In this document: in pieces, positions 33,155 to 42,601 of the stretch
How positions within the stretch are numbered: position 1 is the first letter of the stretch
Layout: every line of letters begins with the position of its first letter
Assembly (NCBI GenBank): GCA_964016885.1
Contig: OZ024742.1
Span: 359,411,436 to 359,475,435, forward strand
Direction: 5' to 3'
From: Eledone cirrhosa
Lineage: Eukaryota > Mollusca > Cephalopoda > Octopoda > Eledonidae
Length of the DNA stretch: 64,000 nucleotides
The notes under the pieces: generated by a model
Told to the model about the DNA's origin: nothing
The model's input: the letters and a program-made list of their open reading frames with translations, nothing else
Database searches by the model: none
Position numbers and translations under genes: made by a program

Positions 33155-33390
33155 GATGATAGATTGACAGAATTGGTAGAGCGCCGAAGAAAATTCAATT
33201 GTGGTATTTGTTCTGGAGATTTATATTCTGAGTTCAACCTGCCCTCGCTAACCCAAGATCCACATTGCCTTTCTTTCTACCGTGGTTGATAACATAAAGT
33301 ACCAGTCATGTACTGGAGTATATTTAATCCACTCTGCCCCACCCCACCACCACCACCACCACCTCCAACATTTGCTGGACTTGTTGAAAT
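33155..33390 (+). mobile_element. Divergent SINE with target-site duplication
   Basis: A-box-like ATTGGTAGAGCGCC, B-box-like GAGTTCAACC, then TTGCCTTTCTTTCTACCG and AACATAAAGTACCAGTCATG, all diverged from the main SINE. ATCAATAAATATCAGCG at 33135-33151 and ATCAATAAATATAAGCG at 33388-33404 look like a 17-base duplication. Confidence 0.7.
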
Positions 33391-33660
33391 CAATAAATAT
33401 AAGCGTAAACATAATTAAATGATCTCCAGCTAAGTATATTTAGGACATAGGTGAGTCTTCCATTTTGATAATGTCACTTGTTTGACGTTGGATTTTAACG
33501 TAAACATTTTATTTTAGAAAGTGTCCCGCATTAAAGTTTATTCTTCCTTAAACTGGAAAGTACATCGGAATATTAACTTTCAGTGTTCAAACTTCATATT
33601 CCGCTTTCAGCTTCTGTTCTTGATGGGAAGAGCCATGTTCATTACATTTTATTATTTTTC

Positions 33661-33844
33661 CGGTTGATTGGCAGTATCGGTAGAGGGTCTGACGCCATGC
33701 TTTGCAGCAAAGAGTTACGGGCCTTTATGGTCTGAGTTCAAATCCCACCGAGGTTAACTTTGCCTTTCATCCTTACGGGGTCGATAAAATAAAGCACCAG
33801 TAATGTACTGGGTAATTGCTGGCCTTGTGCCAACTGTAGAAACA
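33661..33844 (+). mobile_element. tRNA-derived SINE
   Basis: A full-length copy with B box GAGTTCAAATCCCACC. It is flanked by ATTATTTTTC at 33651-33660 and 33845-33854, a target-site duplication. Confidence 0.93.
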
Positions 33845-34044
33845 ATTATTTTTCAGGGCTTCCAAGAATGTTGGGATAAAGAAATGAAGTTATCTACAAA
33901 CGGGAGACCTTTCACGAACGCTTGAACCAGAAGAAACGAGGATCCTGTAGTGGTCTTAGACAAGATGACAGAATAAGTCTACCACTCAAAAACTCTGCAA
34001 AGAACCATAAAAAATAGCTCAAGTCATTTCGTTCGACATTCTAT

Positions 34045-34190
34045 AAATTTGACTAATCCACACCACCCCTATTAACTGGTAGTTTAATGAACCCGAAAAG
34101 ATGAAAGCAAAGTTGTCCCCGGCAGGACTTGATCTTGGATCTCTGAAAGCGTGAACAAATATCACACGGCGTTTTATTTTACTTCCTAAC
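34045..34190 (-). mobile_element. Old SINE remnant
   Basis: In complement, ATCAAGTCCTGCCGGGGACAAC, TTTGCTTTCATC, TTTTCGGG and CTACCAGTTAA follow the order of the SINE body (B box, TTTGCCTTTCATCC, ACGGGG, GTACCAGT), but with many changes. Confidence 0.6.
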
Positions 34191-34199
34191 GACTTTTCC

Positions 34200-35340
34200 A
34201 TGAACTCTGTTACGTCATTTGATTAACTGCTGCCCTTTCTCAACCTTTCTCCATTATAAAACCGAAATCCTTCTCCTTTTACTAGAAATGTTAATAATAT
34301 TCAGAGAAGCAGAACGATAATTCTTGTAAAACTACACAATGCACGAGTTCAGAGCATTGAGGTTTTAGTTCTGCCGATATATTTGCATTATGATAAGTCA
34401 ATGTGAAGCAGAGATCTCATATTCAAACTGTCAGATTCAGATTTATATCTGGTTAAAAATATGTTTTCGTAATGCATTTATAGATATTTACATGTTCTGT
34501 AGTCACATCACATTAACAAGGAAGGTCAGGACATGCTCACAATCATCGGATATATCCCTCTCCCCCAACACTTCCACAACCTTCACAACAACATGGGATA
34601 TGCTACAATAGGGAAAAATGGAAGAAAAAAAGAAATAGAATTCCCATGTATAATAACATAGCAATAAATGAAGGTGATGAGAAACTCTGTATTAAAACAT
34701 CAGTTTGAATAATTCTATAGTGCTCTCCAGTCTAGTATGTAAACTTAAATTATTCATCACCATGTTTTCCGATCGAATCATTAACCTCTTTAAGCCGCTT
34801 CAATAATGTTTAAGTCTTAGTTATGCAAAATAATTTCTCTATGAATTCGGTAATTCTCTATCGTTTTCCCCAGTTAGACTTTTCCTTTTAATTGAAGATA
34901 GAATTTTATTCAGTTCCCCGTTTTATTTTTTCAACAAAAATACGTTTGTTTTCGTTTTAGTTTATTTAGTGAGTATGATAATGCATTGCTAACACTGATT
35001 TCATTTATCTAATATTAAACAACAAAATCTATTTAGTTTCAGATTTAACATAGGAATATAACACGAAATCTCTAGCTCACGGATATTCTATCAACAAAAC
35101 GTGTGATCACAATGCATAGAGACATGAATTGCGCTAAATATGATAATATATTCTTTCTGGATATCTATTAAAGAAACAACAAAACTGTAAGAGCCGATTA
35201 AACTGTGATAGAAAGAAAACCTCAAAAAAATGTTATAAGGTTTCACTAACACAGCTTTAATAGCAAATCAAAATTCTATTGAAGAAAATATGCAAAAATA
35301 AAACAGTACATTAATAATTCTAAACAAATATATTAACAAA
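34200..35340. other. Unique-looking spacer of about 1.1 kb
   Basis: I see no gene, known repeat or RNA motif. It is AT-rich with a few short frames that lack recognisable features. Confidence 0.5.
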
Positions 35341-35378
35341 CATTTTCTGACACTCACACTCGCACACAGACACAGACA

Positions 35379-35383
35379 CACTG

Positions 35384-35460
<77 letters not shown>
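35379..35460. repeat. (CA)n-(TA)n microsatellite
   Basis: About 60 bases of CA followed by TA. Confidence 0.96.
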
Positions 35461-36287
35461 AAATTCATAGAAAACTGGGACTTGTCTCCTTATTCCTCAC
35501 TTTCTGTTGCCTCACCATTTTGTTTGTTTACCCTCGCGTCCCCTTTATTTACGTGTCCCAACGACTTTTTTTAGCCGTTGCTCGCACCAACCGGAGGTAT
35601 ATGGTCTTTAAAGCGATGAAATGCCTATGATAGTTGGAAGATCACTGATGAAGGACAAACTTTTTTCATATGTAACCCATTTGCAACTCCGCAGCGCCCT
35701 TATTATCATATTTACACATATTTTTTCCTCTGCTGCTACCCCGTCTTTTTCGTTCTATGTATCTTTACCCTTTCTAGCAGTCTCTCTCTCTGTTAGCCTC
35801 TTCCTCACCTCACCCTTCACTCACTCATTCTCTGTCACTACCTCTCCTCCTCCTCCTCTTTCTTCCCGTTTGACCTGTGAGTAACTCTTTTCTCTCACAT
35901 TCTCGGCCAAGCTGGTCGGAATTTTTTTTCTCTCTCGTCCACGATTTCACAGAACTTATGTTTACCGAATTCGCAGACCAGACTCCTTCTTCCTCCCGTT
36001 AGACCTGTGCGAAATTCCTTCCTTGCTCACATTTCAACCAGGTTTGATGGTCTTTATTCTCTCGTTCACGATTTCACCGAACTTAAATTCATAGAAATCT
36101 GGGACTTGTCTCCTTTTTCCTCACTTTCTGTTGCCTCACCATTTTGTTTGTTTACCCTCGCGTCCCCTTTATTTACGTGTCCCAACGACTTTTTTTAGCC
36201 GTTGCTCGCACCAACCGGAGGTATATGGTCTTTAAAGCGATGAAATGCCTATGATAGTTGGAAGATCACTGATGAAGGACAAACTTT

Positions 36288-36290
<3 letters not shown>
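35461..36290 (+). repeat. 205-bp direct repeats around a 415-bp core
   Basis: 35461-35668 recurs at 36084-36290 with very few differences (AAATTCATAGAAA...GGGACTTGTCTCC to GGACAAACTTTTTTCATAT). The core itself has two imperfect units of about 125 bases (GACCTGTG...CACGATTTCACNGAACTTA). The period is about 623 bases, as if 1.3 tandem units were inserted. Each direct repeat has CTGATGAAGGAC near its 3' end, but no GAAA partner is visible. No coding sequence is seen. Confidence 0.75.
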
Positions 36291-36328
<38 letters not shown>

Positions 36329-36330
<2 letters not shown>

Positions 36331-36955
36331 GAATTTAGCTTCGAGCATAGCTGTATACAGATATGTATTGGAATTTCGTATTTCTAAGGAAATACGGTAT
36401 GTTTATAAATAAACATTTAGAAAGCCATAGCTATGCAAAAATACCGACAGCTATCAGCACCTGGCGGTGTCCAGCAGAAGCAAGGGGGACAATCGTCGAT
36501 GCATTTCGAACTGAACTGGGGATTGTCAGGACGATCCCTCACGCTCTTGCAATTGCTGGACTTTGAAAACAGACGAGAATATATGATTTTCTCGTCTGTG
36601 TACGAAATTCCAATACATATCTCTATACAGCTCTGCTCAAAGCTAAATTCTAATTCTATTCTAGTGTAAGTTAAGCCAACTTATACAGCTTCGTGTCCAA
36701 TTGAGTTTAACCACCTCATTTACACAGACGAGAAAACTATATATTCCCGACTGTTTTCAGCAGGTGCGAGAACGGGGGGGAGCGTCCTGACGAGACCAAT
36801 TCAGTTCGAAATGCATCGACGATTAACCCCCGTTGCTTCTGCTGGACACAAGCAGGTGGTGATAGCTGTCGGTGCTTCTGCATAGCTACGGCTTTCTAAA
36901 CATTTATTTATAAACATACCGTATTTCTTTAGAAATACGAAATTCCAATTCATAT
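36329..36955. repeat. Foldback repeat with about 235-bp arms
   Basis: 36361-36600 and 36723-36955 are inverted copies at roughly 85-90% identity (GGAATTTCGTATTTCTAA, CGTCGATGCATTTCGAACTGAA and TTTCTCGTCTGTG all recur in complement). Parts match the repeat at 13990-14250. The right arm carries a hammerhead-like motif; the left arm has the same motif with a damaged core. Confidence 0.88.
36781..36824 (+). ncRNA. Hammerhead-like motif H5
   Basis: Stem I is CGTC (36783-36786) with GACG (36818-36821). The core is CTGACGA (36787-36793), within the CUGANGA consensus. Stem II is 36794-36797 with 36804-36807 (three of four pairs). GAA is at 36808-36810, stem III is ATG/CAT with no loop, and C36817 is at the cleavage position. 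The left-arm copy (complement of about 36490-36536) keeps a six-pair stem I but has CTGACAA. The related copy at 14187 has perfect GAAC/GTTC for stem II. Confidence 0.5.
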
Positions 36956-36959
36956 CTAT

Positions 36960-37565
<606 letters not shown>

Positions 37566-37585
37566 GTAGATAAATCTACCAAGAG

Positions 37586-37730
37586 TTTACTGAAGACGGC
37601 ATATATATGTGTTTGGTATGTATATTTAATTTTGATAGTTTGTATAATTTTGTATAATTTTGTACATAGATCTGTTGAATATGCATGCCAATTCTAACAC
37701 ATATATATCCTAGAAACGATCGTTAAATAA
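37586..37730 (+). ncRNA. Hammerhead-like motif H6 with long stem II
   Basis: The core CTGAAGA is at 37590-37596. Stem II pairs 37597-37613 with 37696-37712: fifteen of seventeen positions pair (one of them G/U), and the two that do not are C/A at the first position and C/C at the fourth. A loop of about 80 bases closes it. GAA is at 37713-37715. Stem III is ACG/CGT with an AT loop. Stem I is short (TTT/AAA) with one extra A beside the core. The minus-strand copy at 63802-63937 has a better stem I. Confidence 0.5.
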
Positions 37731-37788
37731 TGAACTTTTTTTGTTTAATATAAGGAACTGTTTCATTGTTTTATTCATTATTTTTTTA

Positions 37789-37831
<43 letters not shown>

Positions 37832-37838
<7 letters not shown>

Positions 37839-38209
37839 GAATTGGGGCTCTGAAATAGCAATATATATATGGATGTATATATAATGTATTTTGCAATACA
37901 CTTTATGCTTAATTAAAAGCATTTTGAAGACCGTAAGCTATTGTTTTAAAGTAGTGACAAATTCACTCACTTTGATCTCAGCAAACAGGGGAGATAAGCC
38001 GACAAGACTTGTTTCGCTTTGGTTGAAGCTTATCAAGGCCAACTACTCCACCTGTTTACTGAGATCATTGATGTTATATTCTTATAGAAATCTAGTAAAT
38101 AATCAGGAGCTGATTATGCAGAGCGGTTGTTGGTCGGGCAGAAATTAAAAATTAGAATTGGGGCTCTGAAATAGCAATATATATATGGATGTATATATAA
38201 TGTATTTTG
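37832..38209 (-). repeat. 62-bp direct repeats around a hammerhead-like hairpin
   Basis: 37832-37893 and 38148-38209 are identical or nearly so (AAAATTAGAATTGGGGCTC to AATGTATTTTG). The period is about 316 bases. The 254-base interior carries motif H7 on the minus strand. The second repeat ends exactly where truncated LINE C begins. This resembles 1.2 tandem units of a small circular-RNA-derived element. Confidence 0.7.
37974..38066 (-). ncRNA. Hammerhead-like motif H7 with long stem I
   Basis: In complement: long stem I is GATCTCAGTAAACAGG (38051-38066) with 37974-37989, plus GGC pairs next to the core. The core reads TTGATAA (38030-38036), two transitions away from CTGATGA. Stem II is GCTT (38026-38029) with AAGC (38016-38019). 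GAA is at 38013-38015. Stem III is ACAA (38009-38012) with TTGT (38002-38005) around a three-base loop. The cleavage triplet is GTC ending at 38001. The fold is complete, but the core changes suggest an inactive or decayed copy. Confidence 0.55.
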
Positions 38210-40120
38210 TGCCGATCGCCTCGATGTGTTTGGCGTTCGACACCACTACGGTGACATCGTCCGCTTATGCTGACACGGATCTTCCGCATCCTAGTTCGCG
38301 CGGCACCCCTCTCAACGTCTCCAGTTTGGCAGTAATGGCTCGAGAGTCAATACGTACAAGAGGGACGAGAGGGGCCATCCTTGGCGGACCGAGCGCATGA
38401 AGTTGAACGGTTCAGAAAGGTGACCGTTCACTCTCACCACAGAGCAGATGTCGCTGTGCATGGCAGCGATCCAGCCTCTGAAGACAGTCCCAAAGCTAGC
38501 CGCCCTCAGGACTGCCACTAGGTAACGATGGTCGACCCTATCGAAAGCTTTCGACTGATCTAAATTGATCAAGGACCCACCCGTGCCAGGTTCCCTAACT
38601 ACCCTCTCTACGATGTATCGCATGAGGTGGAGGTTGTCTTGGATGGATCTGTCGGGAATGGCGCATGTCTGCGCCTCTCCCACCAGACCACCAACAACAA
38701 GCGCCAACCTCTTTGCCAAAATCTTGAACTCTGTGTTTAGCAGAGTTATGGGCCTAAAATTATCTATGTTATCACCCTTGTTCGGATCCTTTCTCAGCAG
38801 CGCCACAGCTACTCGGCTCACAGAGCAGGGAATTCTCCCGTTCTGTTGCCAGTTGCAGTAGACGTCCGCCAAGAGGCCTCCGAACATGTTTGGCATCTGT
38901 ACGTAAAGTTCATAGGGCAGATAATTCAAACCAGGCGATTTACCCCTTCTACAGCCAGTCATTGCCTCCCGTACTTCAGCGGCTGTTATCGGCTTTTCGC
39001 AACACTCCGCCTAAGTGGCCGAGAGCCGGTCAATCCGTCGAGGTAGACACTAAAGTCCATCCCTCGATCCGGCCCGCCGCTTCCCTCGAACAGCTGAGCG
39101 AAGTGTCGCTGAAAATCTTCATACATTTGCCCGGGATCGAGTAGCATGCGCCCGTCGTGGTCCACCAAAGAACGGATCGTGGCTTTTTGCCACGACGCGT
39201 CTCCGCCATTCGGGCCCATTGAACGGTTTTCGTCCCCTTGTGTCTGAGAGCACGCACCCTAGCTCTGACAACGCAGCCTTCGTGTTTTGCATTGAAGAAT
39301 TGGCCAAGGGCCAATTTCGCCGCAAGTACGTCGTTGGCGATGCCTTTGCTAAGCGCCTGGTCTAATTTTCTAACTAGTTCTCCCTCTGCTCAATTTTTCT
39401 CTATAGATAAAGCCTTACTAAACCTAATGGACTCTATTCTAATCCCTATTTTCAGAGCAATCCACCACTTGTTGTTGACGATGGCCCCCGTCAACGCCCG
39501 CTTAACTATTGCGCTAATCCGGTCTCGGTAGGTCTTGCGCGCTGGTAAGGACGCGTTTAGCTTCCAGTAGCCGGGTCCTCGTCTATGAAGCCTATCTAAG
39601 TCAAAACGCCTGAGCAGGTTGGTGAGGCTCTTGCACCCTCCACCCCTATCCGCTAATCCCACACAGTCCCAGCGTGTATCTAAGATCCCGTTCCAGTCGC
39701 CCACTAACACTAAAGAGCGGGACGTTCCAAGAAAGATCTTCAGACGCCGGAGGAAATCAGGCCGCCCTGCTCCTGTCGGGGCATAGACAACCACTAGCCT
39801 GAAAGCTTTCCCGTCTCCGCTGGTCACGTCCAGCACAACCAACTTACCTTCTGGGTCCAGGAAGATGGCCCGTTTGGCAAGATCCAAACCTCTCCGAAAA
39901 AGCACAGCAACTCCCCCCCCCCCGATCCAGGACGGCAAGGAAATGCGTACACATCGTAGCCGCCGAATATCGGTACGAAGGCCCGTGCTTCGGAGATTCT
40001 GGTCTCGCTGATGGCCACTATATCTATGTTTAGTGACCTGAGGTCGTTGAGCAGGTGGCCCTGCTTCCATGACGACCCCAAGCCACGCGCATTTATGCTG
40101 ATTATTCTGAGTGAGGTCAT
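38209..40120 (-). pseudogene. ORF2 of element C (endonuclease and partial RT)
   Basis: MTSLRIISINARGLGSSWKQ opens the APE-type endonuclease, with AISETRISE, YAPTGAGRPDFLRRL and GDWNGILDT. A deletion of about 175 bases (junction near 39600, within a shared TCAA) removes the SDH region. RT motifs [31 protein letters not shown] and VRQGWPLSSLLYVLTLE (Cys to Trp) are present, and the sequence ends shortly after SAYADDVTVVV. Frame breaks lie near 39900 (C-run), 39390 and 38990. Confidence 0.87.
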
Positions 40121-40229
40121 GTTGAAATGGAGTGGAAAAGATAGGAAAGACCACTTACCTTACTTCTCGTAGAGGAAGATGGTTTCTCCATCCTTTTCAC
40201 TGCTTGTGGCCTCCTCCGGAAGGATGTCC

Positions 40230-42083
40230 TTATAAATCCTCCTGGAGACTGCTTGTCGGAAATCTCCGATGTCTTTGGGGAATTTTTGTTTTAGTGTCGT
40301 GTACGTTTTCTGTCTGATGCGTTTTCTGAGTGATTTGTATGTGTGGCGGTGTTGTGAACTTTTGGGTTGTTGTGTAGTCTTTTTCTGTGATGCTGGTGTT
40401 GTGTTGGATGTAGTGTAATAATTGGTTGTTGTTCAAATTTAATACTGTGCAGTGTGTATCGTTTTGGTTGCTTTGTTTTGTTTGCGTTTGTTGTGGGTTT
40501 GCTTCTGTTTCGCTTTGGTGACTTTTGTGGTGTTGGTGATGGTGGTGTTGGGGTTAATGATGGTGATGGTGTTGGTGTTTGTGGTGATGGTGTTGGTGAT
40601 GCTGGTGTGGATGGTGGCATATATATCCTAACTTTTTTGTTTGATAGTTTATTTGTTTCCCTCTTTATTTTGTTTTTTTGGGGGGTGGGAAGAGGATATT
40701 TTTCGTTTTTGGTTTCTTTTTCTTTTTTTCTTTTTTCCTGATACCGTTTCCCACGCCTCGTCGTCACAATCTGTCTCCAGTTGCGATTTGTCGGGGAGTG
40801 GAAAATCCTCCACAGGCGTTGGTTTTGGTTGTGGTGTGGTGGATGGTGTAGGCGCTGGTGCTAGTTCTGACGCGTTGGGTGGTAGTGGTGTTGGTTTTGC
40901 TACTGTTGCTGGGGTTGTTGTTGTTACAGTTGCTTCTGTTGCTGCTGCTACAGTTGTTGCTGCCATTTCTGCTGCTGGTGGTGTTAATGGTTGAGTCACA
41001 AGGGTGTGTAAGGGAGGTGGCTTCAACCTTTTAGCCTGAGGGCAGAAAGCCCTTAGGTAGGTTCCTTCACCACAAACGACACACCTAGGCCTTCTGCCCT
41101 CGACCATTACGGTGAGGTGGTTGCCGTCAGTGAGGTCTATTACCGCTGGGATCTCCTCAATGCTTTTTTGATCCGCTTGGATCAGGAGCTCCATCTCAGA
41201 TCCGGACCAGTTCTCCTGCTTTTCTTTCGCTATTTCGATTATCTTGGTGTTGGCTTCGAATCCGGCGAGGACGGCAGCCATTAGCCAGGGAATTTCGATG
41301 GCCGGTGGAACGTGGGTCACCCTGATCTTCACGAGTCTCTGGCCACAATGGCTTGGGACGAGTGTGAAGTCGTCACTTCTTAATGGGGCCTTGGAGAGTT
41401 CTCTGGCCTCCTGTGGTGTTTCAAAGAACACGTCCACGGTTCCATATTTCTGCCCACGTCTGATGTGGGGGTTTTTTGCCCAGACATGTCCCAAAGCTCT
41501 TTGTATTTGGGACTCGGATGCCCGTTCCACTCAGCGCGATGTTATGATAATCGTCCGATAAGACACGGTGCATAGGCGCCGATGCTCCATTTTATTAGGT
41601 GTGGGGGGGGGTGAGGCTGACCCTGTACCCATCTTTCTTTAGCTTTTGGGGGGATTTTCCTAATTCCTCCTGAGTTACCAGGAATGCTTCGCACTTTTTT
41701 GTTACTCTGGCAAAAGACAGGGTGGTTTTCTTATTCTCATTGTTGCTGTTGTTGTTATCGTTATTTTTGTTATTGTTAATTTTAGTTTCAGTTGTGGTGG
41801 TGCTGGCGTCAGTGGTGTTCGGTGTGGAAGAGTTCATTCTGGGTGAAATCATTTCGATATCACGAGATAATTTATTTTTTTCTTTTGTTTCTGTTGTTGC
41901 TGTGGCGGTGGTGGGTGTGGCGGCTTCAACACCTGCAGTCATTGGTAATGGCGGGAAATGAATGTCTGCCTGAGACAAATTTAAAATATTGCTACTGCTT
42001 ATATTTTTAGTGTTGTCAAACGTAGTAATATTTACAATGGTGGTGTCGGTGTGAGGTGTTAGTTTGTGAGGAATGTGTGACAC
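40230..42083 (-). pseudogene. ORF1 of element C (zinc knuckle altered)
   Basis: Pieces at 41595-42083, 40649-41530 and about 40230-40767 cover ORF1. The N-terminus is Thr/Asn-rich (about 42083-41700). A conserved block ERASESQIQRALGHVW corresponds to ERATEAQIQKALGSVW of element B but is clearly diverged. The knuckle reads CVVCGEGTYLRAFC: the His of CCHC is Tyr (codon complement of 41057-41059), while other copies have ATHLQAFC or KTHLRAFC. Breaks occur near 41530-41595, where a stop follows GTGGAACGGGCATCC, and near 40650-40770. Confidence 0.82.
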
Positions 42084-42311
42084 TGAGTCGTCCCTGATTT
42101 TTTCAAAGAAAAACTTTTTGTTTGATAATTATAAAAGTTTAAATTCTGGGCTCATGGCCCCAATCTTTTTCAGTGTCCTTTTCAGAAAACAATGTATGTG
42201 CACTTGTATACAGTTAACAATAAAAATTTTCCATAAATGACAATTTTAAACAACTGAAAGTAACAAACCTTTGCGGAGCTCACGATAATACGATTTACTA
42301 CGTAGGTCGCC

Positions 42312-42338
42312 AATAATAATAATAATAATAATAATAAT
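42312..42338. repeat. (AAT)n between LINEs D and C
   Basis: About nine units; the only sequence between the 3' end of D and the 5' end of C. Confidence 0.95.
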
Positions 42339-42601
42339 GATTTCATTTATTAGCTACAAGGGCCGACATGTTCGGGACAATACAAAGACAGGGACAGTGG
42401 GGGTTTACAATAAGGTCGAGTAAAAGTGCACAATGGCAAGACTAATAATATAAAATAAACTATGCATAAATATAACAAAATAAATTCCCCGATAGGGGTG
42501 GATGGATGACCCTGGGGTGACTCGGGTACCCCACCAATCCTGAACCACCCTGCGCTTCTAGGGCACCCAGGGAGAGCACCCCTCTCCTCAAGTTAGCTAG
42601 C

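Larger units (their letters stand above)
38209..42311 (-). mobile_element. Tx1/L1-type LINE C (5' complete, 3'-truncated, chimeric)
   Basis: The 5' end (GGCGACCTACGTAGTAAATCG in complement) abuts (ATT)n at 42312-42338. ORF1 is at about 40230-42083 and ORF2 at 38209-40120. ORF2 and the ORF1/ORF2 boundary closely match elements A and B, but the 5' UTR and nearly all of ORF1 do not. It stops in the RT just after motif C (about 38209), where a hammerhead-bearing repeat abuts. It is third in the head-to-tail array B, D, C. Confidence 0.9.

Noticed and set aside
35641..35660. CTGATGAAGGAC in both 205-base direct repeats as a hammerhead core
   Set aside because: No GAAA segment or complementary stem was found within a reasonable distance on either strand.
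38200..38240. 62-base target-site duplication of LINE C
   Set aside because: The repeated 62 bases lie on the same side of C and flank the H7 unit, not the LINE, so they do not represent a LINE duplication.
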